Positions 1 through 5,875 of a stretch of DNA of 6,508 nucleotides are shown one piece after another. Position 1 is the stretch's first letter. The number at the start of each line of letters is the position of its first letter. The translations under genes and the position numbers were made by a program. The DNA is from Actinomycetales bacterium (GTDB lineage Bacteria > Actinomycetota > Actinomycetes > Actinomycetales > JAHECE01), in the NCBI GenBank assembly GCA_024641895.1, contig JAHECE010000149.1:1-6508 (forward strand), given 5' to 3'. The notes beneath the pieces are model-generated. The model was given only the letters and a program-made list of their open reading frames with translations, ran no database searches and was not told the DNA's origin.

Positions 1-183
1 CTGCAGTCGCCCGGGGTGATGACGGTCCTGCGCTACGACCCCGTCGGTCATCGGCCTGTCGACTACCGGATCATCACCGTCTGGACCGACACGACGGTCG
101 AGATCGGGCGCTGGCTGCCGTTCCCCGGCAGGCCCGTCGTGCCTGTCACTGCCGACCTCGACGTGGCGTACCCGGACCTCTGA
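1..183 (+). CDS. 3' end of an unrecognised protein (partial)
   Basis: Frame 1 is open from the first base to a TGA at 181-183, giving 60 residues that end in VAYPDL. The codons are GC-ending like those of the neighbouring genes, which supports real coding. The segment has several aromatic and beta-prone stretches (for example YRIITVWTD) and no membrane segment. I do not recognise the family. An internal ATG at 19 lacks a good ribosome site, so the more likely reading is the C-terminus of a longer gene beginning outside the window rather than a small stand-alone gene. It ends 52 bases before mntR, and the gap appears to hold a promoter, so co-transcription with mntR is not required. Confidence 0.6.
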   Translation: MQSPGVMTVLRYDPVGHRPVDYRIITVWTDTTVEIGRWLPFPGRPVVPVTADLDVAYPDL

Positions 184-223
184 CGGGACCATCGCGGTGG
201 CGGTCGGTCCGGTCGAGCGCCCG

Positions 224-229
224 TAGGGT
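224..229 (+). promoter_or_regulatory. Candidate -10 box giving a leaderless mntR transcript
   Basis: TAGGGT fits the actinobacterial -10 pattern TANNNT. Six bases separate its end from the mntR ATG, so transcription would start at or within a base of the A of the start codon. There is no GGAGG-like sequence before the ATG, which fits leaderless initiation. No good -35 hexamer is visible at the usual distance. Inference from spacing only. Confidence 0.4.
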
Positions 230-235
230 GTCGGC

Positions 236-907
236 ATGAGCCTGCCGGCGTCGAGCGTGGCGCAGAACTACCTCAAGGCCGTCTACGGCGCGGGGGAGTG
301 GACCGGTCAGGGCGTCACGACGTCGGCCCTGGCAGCCCGGCTCGGGGTTGCCGCATCGACGGTCTCCGAGACCGTGCGCAAGCTCGCAGCGGCCGGCCTC
401 CTGGACCACGAGCGCTACGGCCTGGTGACGCTGACCGAGAAGGGCCGCACGGCGGCCCTGTCCGTGGTGCGCCGGCACCGCATCGTCGAGACCTACCTCG
501 TCGAGCGGCTCGGGTACTCGTGGGACGAGGTGCACGAGGAGGCGGAGGTGCTCGAGCACGCGATGTCCGACCGGCTGCTCGCCAGGATGGACGCCGCCCT
601 CGGTCACCCGAGTCGCGACCCGCACGGGGACCCGATCCCGAGCCCGGACGGCACGGTGCCGCAGCCGCCGGCCGTGCCGCTCGGGGACCTGCCCGAAGGC
701 GGGCGTGGACACGTCGCGCGCATCTCCGACGCCGATCCCGAGGTCCTGCGGTACCTGAGCGAGCTCGGGATCGGACTCGATGCCGAGCTGGCCGTGACGG
801 CGGTCCGCGAGTTCGCCGGCACCACCGCCGTCGACCTCGCCGGCGAAGCGGTCGAGCTCGGGGTCGGAGCCGTCGCGGCGATCTGGGTCGTGCCGGCTCC
901 GTCCTGA
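236..907 (+). CDS. mntR: MntR/DtxR-family manganese-dependent transcriptional repressor
   Basis: This 223-residue protein has the full three-part DtxR architecture. A winged helix-turn-helix spans about residues 8-75 (ALAARLGVAASTVSETVRKL, then the wing). A metal-binding dimerisation domain spans about 76-125, and an SH3/FeoA-like domain about 150-220. Candidate metal ligands are H81, E85, H100, E104, E107 and H108. The position that is Cys102 in DtxR is Glu104 here, as in manganese-type MntR rather than iron-type DtxR/IdeR. The N-terminal position that is Met10 in DtxR and Asp8 in Bacillus MntR is Asn11. From memory, overall similarity is strongest to the mycobacterial MntR (Rv2788) type. 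It would act in the cytoplasm as a Mn(II)-bound dimer repressing manganese uptake genes. No transporter gene is in the window. The ATG start is favoured because the conserved NYLKAVY helix begins at residue 11. Expected to be monocistronic, with a hairpin directly after the stop. Confidence 0.9.
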   Translation: MSLPASSVAQNYLKAVYGAGEWTGQGVTTSALAARLGVAASTVSETVRKLAAAGLLDHERYGLVTLTEKGRTAALSVVRRHRIVETYLVERLGYSWDEVHEEAEVLEHAMSDRLLARMDAALGHPSRDPHGDPIPSPDGTVPQPPAVPLGDLPEGGRGHVARISDADPEVLRYLSELGIGLDAELAVTAVREFAGTTAVDLAGEAVELGVGAVAAIWVVPAPS

Positions 908-949
908 GTCCGGGCCACCTACGGGCCGAAGCCCCTCGGCCGGCCGGAC
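908..949 (+). terminator. Compound hairpin after mntR, candidate terminator
   Basis: An inner stem pairs GGCCGA (924-929) with TCGGCC (936-941) around a six-base loop. An outer stem pairs GTCCGG (908-913) with CCGGAC (944-949). The structure begins immediately after the mntR TGA. No T-run follows, so it would be a U-less hairpin terminator, a type proposed in high-GC actinobacteria. Function is inferred. Confidence 0.5.
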
Positions 950-1055
950 AGGCGGCCCGCCGGCGCGTCGGCGTCGATGCGCCGGTCGATCGTCCTCCGC
1001 GGCCCGGTCCCCCACGAGGGTGTGCCGGGAATGTCTCGAAGCGGCATCGCGTTCT

Positions 1056-1073
1056 TCCATGCAAACGCATGGA
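1056..1073. promoter_or_regulatory. Palindrome, candidate MarR operator
   Basis: TCCATGC (1056-1062) is a perfect inverted match to GCATGGA (1067-1073), with AAAC between them. The 18-bp size and two-fold symmetry are typical of MarR-family operators. The site ends 48 bases before the monooxygenase start and so is well placed to control the operon that encodes its own MarR regulator. Its central AT-rich bases stand out in otherwise GC-rich DNA. I could not identify a convincing -10/-35 pair beside it. The region 950-1055 holds nothing else I can support. Confidence 0.5.
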
Positions 1074-1121
1074 CCTCGAGCGTTCAGGGATCCACGCCAT
1101 CGAGACTGGGAGCGACTCACG

Positions 1122-2300
1122 ATGCAGTTCGGGGTGTTCGGCGTCGGGGACGTCACCACCGACCCGACCACGGGCCGCACGCCGACCGAGCACGAGCGGA
1201 TCAAGGCGATCCTGGCCATCGCGATCGCGGCCGAGGCTGCGGGTTTCGACGTCTTCGCCGTCGGCGAGCACCACAACCCGCCGTTCGTGCCGAGCTCCCC
1301 GACCACCATCCTCGGTCACGTCGCGGCGCGCACCTCGACGATCCAGCTCTCGACGTCGACCACGCTGATCACGACGAACGACCCGGTGAAGGTCGCCGAG
1401 GACTACGCGATGCTGCAGCATGTCGCCGACGGCCGGGTCGACGTGATGCTCGGCCGCGGCAACACGCTCCCGGTCTACGAGTGGTTCGGGCAGGACGTCC
1501 GCCACGGCATCGACCTGGCGGTGGAGAACTACGCGCTGCTGCGCCGCCTCTGGGACGAGGACGTCGTCGACTGGTCCGGCCGCTTCCGGACCCCGCTGCG
1601 CGGCTTCACGTCGACGCCCCGCCCGCTCGACGGCGTCGCGCCCTTCGTCTGGCACGGGTCCATCCGTAGCCCCGAGATCGCCGAGCAGGCGGCCTTCTAC
1701 GGCGACGGGTTCTTCGCCAACAACCTCTTCGCCCCGATGGCCCACTTCGCGAAGCTGATCGGCTTCTACCGGGAGCGGTATGCGCACCACGGCTACGGGG
1801 ACCCGGACCAGGCGATCGTCGGCGCGGGCGGTCAGGTGTTCGTCAGGCCGCGCTCGCAGGACGCCGTCGCGGAGTTCCGGCCCTACTTCGACAACGCCCC
1901 CGTATACGGCAAGCGGCTCTCCGGCTACGAGCTCGAGGAGTACCAGAAGATGACGGCGTTGACGGTGGGCAGTCCGCAAGAGGTGATCGACAAGACTCTC
2001 GGCCTGCGCGAGTGGTACGGGGACTACCAACGACAGATGTTCCTCATCGACCACGCCGGGCTCCCGCTCCCGATCGTGCTGGAGCAGATCGAGGTCCTCG
2101 GCGCGGAGGTGCTGCCGGTGCTGAGGCGCGAGTTCGCGGCCCGGCGTCCGGCGCGCATCCCTGAGGCGCCGACGCACGCCTCGCTGGTCGCCCGCCGTGG
2201 CCCAGCCGCCGTGCGCGCCGACGGCGCTGACGCCGAGGCCGGAGCAGTCGGTGCTGACGCCCCGGCCGGCGGCGCGGAGGGCACCCATGCCCAGCCCTGA
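1122..2300 (+). CDS. Luciferase-like (LLM) FMN-dependent monooxygenase, CE1758-like
   Basis: The 392-residue product is a bacterial-luciferase-superfamily TIM-barrel flavoenzyme. Visible hallmarks are the opening strand MQFGVFGVGD, the GEHHNPPFVPSSP segment (about 48-60), STTLITTNDPVKVAEDYAML (79-98) and VDVMLGRGN (106-114). The superfamily uses reduced FMN supplied by a partner reductase plus O2 to oxidise an organic substrate, which here is unknown. The CE1758-family assignment is from memory of that family's partnership with a CE1759-type FMN reductase, and such a reductase lies two genes downstream. The start is ATG 1122: the conserved sequence begins there and GGAG (1109-1112) sits nine bases upstream. 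In-frame codons further upstream encode no family sequence. The catalytic body ends near residue 340, and the last 40-50 residues are an Ala/Gly/Pro-rich tail of unknown use. The 3' end overlaps the MarR gene by 14 bases. No signal peptide; expected cytosolic. Confidence 0.87.
   Translation: MQFGVFGVGDVTTDPTTGRTPTEHERIKAILAIAIAAEAAGFDVFAVGEHHNPPFVPSSPTTILGHVAARTSTIQLSTSTTLITTNDPVKVAEDYAMLQHVADGRVDVMLGRGNTLPVYEWFGQDVRHGIDLAVENYALLRRLWDEDVVDWSGRFRTPLRGFTSTPRPLDGVAPFVWHGSIRSPEIAEQAAFYGDGFFANNLFAPMAHFAKLIGFYRERYAHHGYGDPDQAIVGAGGQVFVRPRSQDAVAEFRPYFDNAPVYGKRLSGYELEEYQKMTALTVGSPQEVIDKTLGLREWYGDYQRQMFLIDHAGLPLPIVLEQIEVLGAEVLPVLRREFAARRPARIPEAPTHASLVARRGPAAVRADGADAEAGAVGADAPAGGAEGTHAQP
2226..2269 (+). 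repeat. Imperfect direct repeat in the monooxygenase tail
   Basis: A 17-base unit at 2226-2242 recurs at 2253-2269 with two mismatches, a period of 27 bases (nine codons). It encodes the repeated Ala-Asp-Ala text of the monooxygenase C-terminal tail and lies just before the ribosome site of the MarR gene. It looks like a local duplication in low-complexity GC-rich DNA. Confidence 0.5.
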
Positions 2301-2805
2301 GCAGGTCGAGCTCTCGGAGCGTCACGAGGCGAGCCCGCGACTGGCCGCCGAGGCCTGGGAGTCGCTCTTCCGGGCCCAGGTCGCCGTCATGCGCCGCCTC
2401 GCCCAGGACGACATCTGGGGCGAGGTGAGCATGCGCGAGTACGACGTGCTCTTCCAGCTCTCCCGGTCCACCGATCGCGCCCTGCGGCTCCGCGAGCTCA
2501 ACGAGCACATCCTGCTGAGCCAGCCCAGCCTGAGCCGGTTGGTCGAGCGCCTCGAGGCGCGGGGGTTCGTCATCCGCGCGCGTGTCCCCGACGACGCCCG
2601 CGGCGTGAGCGTGCGACTCACGGAGGCCGGTGCCCGGGTCCAGCGTGAGGTCGGCCGGCGGCACGTGCGCACCATCGCCCGCTACGTCGGCGGGGCCCTC
2701 GGCGAGGATGAGCTCCAGGTCCTGCTCGGGCTGTGCGACCGCCTGGTCGCGGCGCAGCCGGACATCCCCGACCCGGTCCAGGTCTCCCCGCAGGAGCAGT
2801 CGTGA
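2287..2805 (+). CDS. MarR-family transcriptional regulator
   Basis: The 172-residue protein has a typical MarR layout. An N-terminal dimerisation helix (about 18-42) is followed by the winged helix: LRLRELNEHILLSQPSLSRL (66-85) carries the recognition helix, and the wing follows at about 94-113 with the family signature D103-x-R105 then LTEAG (111-115). A C-terminal dimerisation helix pair spans about 118-156. MarR proteins are cytosolic dimers, usually repressors that release DNA on binding a small ligand or on cysteine oxidation. The one cysteine, C150, lies in the C-terminal helix. The start is ATG 2287, chosen because GGAGG (2276-2280) lies six bases upstream and conserved sequence follows. 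The open frame extends upstream, but only through sequence overlapping the monooxygenase. It overlaps the monooxygenase by 14 bases and the reductase by 4, so the three are probably translationally coupled. It likely controls its own operon, perhaps through the palindrome at 1056-1073 (inference). The inducer is unknown. Confidence 0.88.
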   Translation: MPSPEQVELSERHEASPRLAAEAWESLFRAQVAVMRRLAQDDIWGEVSMREYDVLFQLSRSTDRALRLRELNEHILLSQPSLSRLVERLEARGFVIRARVPDDARGVSVRLTEAGARVQREVGRRHVRTIARYVGGALGEDELQVLLGLCDRLVAAQPDIPDPVQVSPQEQS

Positions 2806-3377
2806 GCCACACCCCACCCTTCCGGGTCGTCGCGCTGGCCGCCGGCCTGCGTGCCCCCTCGTCGAGCCGTCGACTCTCCGACCTCATCGCGGCCGCCGTC
2901 GTCGACCACCTCGCCCGGCGCGGCAATCGGGCCGACGCCCGCGCGATCGAGGTCGCCGAGCACGCGATCGACGTCACGCGCGCCCTGGTCGGCGGCGAGC
3001 GCCCGGACTCGCTCGCGGCAGCCCTGCGCGCCGTCGAGGAGGCGGACGTGCTGGTCGTCGCCACGCCGGTCTACAACGGCTCCTACTCGGGCCTCTTCAA
3101 GTCGTTCGTCGATCTGCTCGACCCGGCGTCGATGGTCGGCCGCACCGTGGTGCTCAGCGCCACGGGAGGCTCGTCTCGTCACTCGCTCGTCATCGACCAC
3201 GGGCTGCGGCCGTTGTTCGCCTTCTTCCAGGCGGCGCCCGTGGCCACCGGCGTGTACGCGACCGGGGAAGACTGGGCTGCCACGGGCCTGCCCGACGCCG
3301 CACTCGCAGCCCGGATCGACCGTGCGGCCTGGGAAGCGGCCTCGATCGCCCGGCTGACGACCCGCGACTCCGGATGA
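2802..3377 (+). CDS. NAD(P)H-dependent FMN reductase, CE1759-like (LLM partner)
   Basis: The 191-residue product is a flavodoxin-fold NAD(P)H:FMN reductase. The first strand VVALAAGLRAPSSSRRL (about 9-25) holds the Ser-rich FMN phosphate loop. VLVVATPVYNGSYSGLFKSF (83-102) is the characteristic flavin-binding stretch with Pro-Val-Tyr-Asn. ATGGSSRHSL (120-129) forms the third flavin-binding loop. It would reduce FMN with NAD(P)H and pass it to the luciferase-like monooxygenase encoded two genes upstream. That pairing is a recognised two-component arrangement, and the CE1759 label is from memory. The start is taken as GTG 2802: AGGAG (2792-2796) lies five bases before it, and the codon forms a GTGA overlap with the MarR stop, a classic coupled junction. 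Starting at an upstream in-frame ATG would add residues inside the MarR gene without family sequence. The protein is of usual length, with a short polar tail and no membrane segment. A hairpin 17 bases after the stop probably ends the operon. Confidence 0.88.
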   Translation: MSHTPPFRVVALAAGLRAPSSSRRLSDLIAAAVVDHLARRGNRADARAIEVAEHAIDVTRALVGGERPDSLAAALRAVEEADVLVVATPVYNGSYSGLFKSFVDLLDPASMVGRTVVLSATGGSSRHSLVIDHGLRPLFAFFQAAPVATGVYATGEDWAATGLPDAALAARIDRAAWEAASIARLTTRDSG

Positions 3378-3393
3378 CCTCGCGCGAGCCGCT

Positions 3394-3424
3394 CCTCGAC
3401 GCCGATCCGCTTGACACGTCGAGG
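3394..3424 (+). terminator. Hairpin after the flavin operon
   Basis: CCTCGACG (3394-3401) pairs perfectly with CGTCGAGG (3417-3424) across a 15-base loop, beginning 17 bases after the reductase stop. There is no T-run. Position suggests a terminator for the plus-strand operon, but the function is inferred. Confidence 0.4.
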
Positions 3425-3450
3425 TGAGGTCGACGAGCTTCTGCGCCGCT

Positions 3451-3477
3451 GCGAACCGGCCACCCTCCGCGGTTCGC
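3451..3477 (-). terminator. Hairpin at the convergent junction, candidate terminator of the 2TM gene
   Basis: GCGAACCG (3451-3458) pairs perfectly with CGGTTCGC (3470-3477) around an 11-base loop. On the minus strand it lies 17 bases beyond the TAG of the 2TM-domain gene. It has no U-tract on either strand. It could also act as a backup for the plus-strand operon. Confidence 0.45.
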
Positions 3478-3494
3478 GGGCGGCAGGCAGTGGG

Positions 3495-4010
3495 CTATCG
3501 CGCGCCGCGGCCTCGGCGCATCTCGCGTTCGATGTCGTCTTCCGTGACCGGCCGGCGGAACAAGACGTCCCAGGTGTTGAGCACGAGGCCGACGCCCCAA
3601 CCTGCGAGCACCCAGATCGGCCAGAAGTAGCCGCCACCGGAGAAGGCCCAGACCACGACGAGGAACAGGTTCACCACGAGGTAGGCGACGGCGTGGCCAC
3701 CGAGAGCCCGCCTCGCCTCGACGCGCTTGCGGGCGAGGTTCCGCTCGGCGTCGGTCGCACCGGAGGGCGCCTGGTACTGCGGCGGCTGGGCCGGCGGGCC
3801 GGATGGCCCGGGTGGTGGGTAGCCCTGGCCCGGCGGCTGATACGGCGGCTGATACGGCGGCGGTGCCGCGGGGCCATGGACGGGCCGGGGATACGTCTGG
3901 CCAGGTAGCTGATAGGGCCCCGTCTGCGATTGACCCGCCGACTGCGGGGGTTGCCGGCTCCCGCTCTCGGGGTACTCAGGGATCGCGTTCCGGTCGTCCG
4001 GGTTGCTCAT
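3495..4010 (-). CDS. 2TM-domain membrane protein with proline-rich N-terminus
   Basis: The 171-residue protein divides into two parts. Residues 1-85 are disordered and rich in Pro, Gln, Gly and Tyr, with YQPPYQPP and PPPG repeats. Residues about 90-171 match the 2TM domain: a basic helix ERNLARKRVEARRALGGH, then two hydrophobic spans (about 106-123, AVAYLVVNLFLVVVWAFS, and about 129-147). The invariant-looking GGGYFWPIW turn sits between them. The end is charged (VTEDDIEREMRRGR). Both tails are expected to be cytoplasmic. The biochemical role of this domain is not known to me. In other proteins it is found attached to regulatory or kinase-like partners, so a scaffolding role is only a guess. 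The start is ATG 4010, with GGAGG five bases upstream; a TTG four codons earlier overlaps that ribosome site and is rejected. The gene converges on the flavin operon and diverges from katA. Confidence 0.8.
   Translation of the reverse strand: MSNPDDRNAIPEYPESGSRQPPQSAGQSQTGPYQLPGQTYPRPVHGPAAPPPYQPPYQPPGQGYPPPGPSGPPAQPPQYQAPSGATDAERNLARKRVEARRALGGHAVAYLVVNLFLVVVWAFSGGGYFWPIWVLAGWGVGLVLNTWDVLFRRPVTEDDIEREMRRGRGAR
3832..3860 (-). repeat. Twelve-base tandem repeat coding YQPP units
   Basis: GGCTGATACGGC occurs twice back to back (3835-3846 and 3847-3858) within a slightly longer repetitive run. On the minus strand each copy encodes Tyr-Gln-Pro-Pro in the disordered N-terminus of the 2TM protein. 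In-frame units of this kind can change copy number between strains. Confidence 0.6.
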
Positions 4011-4202
4011 GGTCGCCTCCAAGATGCGGCCAGAGCGCGCGCTGCATCAGGGGACTCGCCGCCCGGCTCGCTATGTCCATCGTGCCAGGTGCAGGCACGG
4101 GGCGGGCGAGGAAGGGCGGCGGACGAGGGCCGGCACCGTGGCGCGAGGCCGGGGCCCTGGGCGCCTCTGCACGCGGGGGATGGCGCTGTCGGTGCGCTCC
4201 TG

Positions 4203-4208
4203 TAACGT
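4203..4208 (+). promoter_or_regulatory. Candidate katA -10 box
   Basis: TAACGT fits the actinobacterial TANNNT -10 pattern and is the most AT-rich spot just upstream of katA. It would start a transcript near 4215, leaving a leader of about 25 bases that contains the GGAGGAG ribosome site at 4231-4237. No clear -35 element is visible, and no OxyR-, PerR- or FurA-like operator stands out in 4023-4202. That stretch must also hold the divergent promoter of the 2TM gene, which I could not place. Confidence 0.35.
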
Positions 4209-4240
4209 GCCCTTGCATTGCCGTCCCCTTGGAGGAGCGC

Positions 4241-5710
4241 ATGACCGACGACGTCGCGCCGACCGGCAGCACCACCGGTACCGGCGCCCCCGCCACCAGC
4301 GACCGCAACAGCCTCACGGTCGGCCCGGACGGGCCGATCCTGCTGCACGACCATCACTTGATCGAGCAGCTGGCGCACTTCAACCGGGAGCGGGTGCCGG
4401 AGCGCAACGTCCACGCCAAGGGCGCCGGCGCCTTCGGTGTCTTCGAGACCACGCAGGACGTGTCGGTGTACACGAAGGCGGCGCTGTTCCAGCCCGGCGT
4501 TCGGACCGACATGCTGGCTCGCTTCTCCACCGTGGCCGGTGAGCAGGGCAGCCCCGACACGTGGCGCGACCCGCGCGGCTTCGCGCTGAAGTTCTACACG
4601 TCCGAGGGCAACTACGACCTCGTCGGCAACAACACCCCGGTGTTCTTCATCCGGGACCCGATGAAGTTCCCGCACTTCATCCGCTCCCAGAAGCGCCGCG
4701 GCGGCTCCGGCCTGCGGGACAACGACATGCAGTGGGACTTCTGGTCGCTCAACCCCGAGTCGGCGCACCAGGTCACCTGGCTCATGGGTGACCGCGGCAT
4801 CCCGCGGACCTGGCGGCACATGAACGGGTACGGCTCGCACACCTACCTCTGGATCAACGCCGCCGGAGAGAGGTTCTGGGTCAAGTACCACTTCAAGAGC
4901 GACCAGGGCGTCGAGCACCTCACGCAGGCCGAGGCGGACCGCCTGGCGGGCAAGGACGGGGACTTCCACCGTCGCGACCTCTACGAGGCGATCGGCCGCG
5001 GTGAGCACCCCTCGTGGACGCTCCACGTGCAGGTCATGGCATACGAGGACGCGAAGACCTACCGGTTCAACCCGTTCGACCTCACCAAGGTCTGGCCGCA
5101 CGGGGACTACCCGCTGATCAAGGTCGGCACCATGACGCTCAACCGCAACCCCGAGAACTTCTTCGCTCAGATCGAGCAGGCGGCGTTCGAGCCGAGTGCG
5201 GTCGTCCCGGGCATCGGCTTCTCCCCGGACAAGATGCTGCTCGGGCGGGTCTTCGCCTATGCGGACACGCATCGCTACCGGATCGGACCCAACTACCAGC
5301 AGCTCCCGGTCAACCAGCATCGTGTCGCGGGCGCGACCACGTACCAGTTCGACGGTCCGATGGCCTACGACCACCCGGGTGACGCCCCGAAGTACGCGCC
5401 GAACTCCCACGGCGCCCCGTACAGCGACCTGACCGGTCCGGTCGAGGACCGCTGGGACGCCGACGGAGAGATGGTCCGCTCCTCCTACACGCTGCATGCG
5501 GAGGACGACGACTTCGGCCAGGCCCGCACCATGGTCAACGAGGTGTTCGACGACGAGGCGCGGGAGCGCTTCGTCCAGAACGTCGCCGGCCACATCCTCG
5601 GCGGCGTCACGGACGAGACCCTCCCGCGGGTCTTCGACTACTGGCGCAACGTCGATCCCGAGATCGGCCGACGGATCGAGGCGGCGGTGGTCGCGGGCCG
5701 GGGCCGGTAG
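4241..5710 (+). CDS. katA: Monofunctional haem catalase
   Basis: The 489-residue protein disproportionates hydrogen peroxide to water and oxygen, and its length fits small-subunit (clade 3) catalases. The distal histidine is H58 in RNVHAKGAGAFGVFE, and the distal asparagine lies in VGNNTPVFFIRDP (N130 or N131). The proximal haem ligand is Y340 in RVFAYADTHRYRIGPN, with R336 beside it. The conserved QKRRGGSGLRDNDMQWDFWS (150-169) and FNPFDLTKVWPH (276-287) blocks are intact. No C-terminal flavodoxin-like extension of large-subunit catalases is present. The first 20 residues are a Thr/Gly/Ala-rich tail without signal-peptide features, so the enzyme should be cytosolic, normally a tetramer. The start is ATG 4241, with GGAGG (4231-4235) five bases upstream; the frame is open further back but encodes arginine-rich junk. 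Monocistronic, divergent from the 2TM gene, and ended by a strong hairpin. No regulator lies next to it, so control by OxyR, a Fur-type repressor or a sigma factor cannot be told from this window. Confidence 0.96.
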   Translation: MTDDVAPTGSTTGTGAPATSDRNSLTVGPDGPILLHDHHLIEQLAHFNRERVPERNVHAKGAGAFGVFETTQDVSVYTKAALFQPGVRTDMLARFSTVAGEQGSPDTWRDPRGFALKFYTSEGNYDLVGNNTPVFFIRDPMKFPHFIRSQKRRGGSGLRDNDMQWDFWSLNPESAHQVTWLMGDRGIPRTWRHMNGYGSHTYLWINAAGERFWVKYHFKSDQGVEHLTQAEADRLAGKDGDFHRRDLYEAIGRGEHPSWTLHVQVMAYEDAKTYRFNPFDLTKVWPHGDYPLIKVGTMTLNRNPENFFAQIEQAAFEPSAVVPGIGFSPDKMLLGRVFAYADTHRYRIGPNYQQLPVNQHRVAGATTYQFDGPMAYDHPGDAPKYAPNSHGAPYSDLTGPVEDRWDADGEMVRSSYTLHAEDDDFGQARTMVNEVFDDEARERFVQNVAGHILGGVTDETLPRVFDYWRNVDPEIGRRIEAAVVAGRGR

Positions 5711-5741
5711 CCCCGCCGCAGGCGCCCGTCAGCAGGAGCGA

Positions 5742-5802
5742 GCCGCGGACCACGACGGCGCGAACCCCCGTGACCGGGTGTCGCGCCGTCGTGGTCGGCG
5801 GC
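5742..5802 (+). terminator. Long perfect-stem hairpin after katA
   Basis: A 16-bp perfect stem joins 5748-5763 (GACCACGACGGCGCGA) to 5781-5796, with a 17-base loop. The loop can itself form ACCC/GGGT pairs. Beyond one G-G mismatch, five more pairs (GCCGC 5742-5746 with GCGGC 5798-5802) extend the base. It starts 31 bases after the katA stop. This is by far the strongest secondary structure in the window. No T-run follows, so a U-less terminator or an mRNA-stabilising 3' hairpin are both possible. Confidence 0.7.
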
Positions 5803-5859
5803 ACCGGCCACGCCGCCGCAGACAGGGCTTGTGGCCGAATCTGGTCCGCGGGCCTCCTG

Positions 5860-5865
5860 TAGCCT
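5860..5865 (+). promoter_or_regulatory. Candidate leuS -10 box
   Basis: TAGCCT matches the TANNNT pattern and lies downstream of the katA terminator and upstream of leuS. A start near 5872 would give a leader of about 94 bases. TTGTGG at 5829-5834 resembles a -35 box but is 25 bases away, which is too far, so the assignment is weak. Confidence 0.3.
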
Positions 5866-5875
5866 GGCGCGCTGA

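Noticed and set aside
186..210. GGACC/GGTCC inverted repeat before mntR
   Set aside because: Only five pairs with a 15-base loop; too weak to call a terminator or operator.
977..1669. Plus-strand open frame starting before the monooxygenase
   Set aside because: It shifts into arginine-rich nonsense once inside the monooxygenase gene and has no ribosome site. The palindrome region is better read as regulatory.
315..2288. A 657-codon open frame on the minus strand across mntR and the monooxygenase
   Set aside because: It is antisense to two well-supported genes. Its sequence is arginine- and proline-rich low-complexity text of the kind GC-rich codons force on opposite frames, and it has no recognisable domain.
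4082..4098. Small inverted repeat GTGCC-N7-GGCAC in the 2TM/katA divergent region
   Set aside because: A five-base GC-rich stem is expected by chance here. It matches no peroxide- or metal-regulator site I know.
4007..5593. A 528-codon open frame on the minus strand across katA
   Set aside because: It lies opposite a catalase with every catalytic residue intact. The translation is Val/Arg/Leu-rich with no family features.
1122..5710. Functional link between the flavin operon (possible peroxide by-product) and katA
   Set aside because: The genes are separated by an oppositely oriented gene and have separate promoters and hairpins. No shared regulatory site is visible, so proximity alone does not support it.
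5842..5852. TGGTCCGCGGG resembles the T-box antiterminator sequence upstream of a tRNA synthetase gene
   Set aside because: It lacks the base run of the TGGNACCGCG core. It lies upstream of the likely transcription start, and there is no room for a specifier stem-loop after the katA hairpin.
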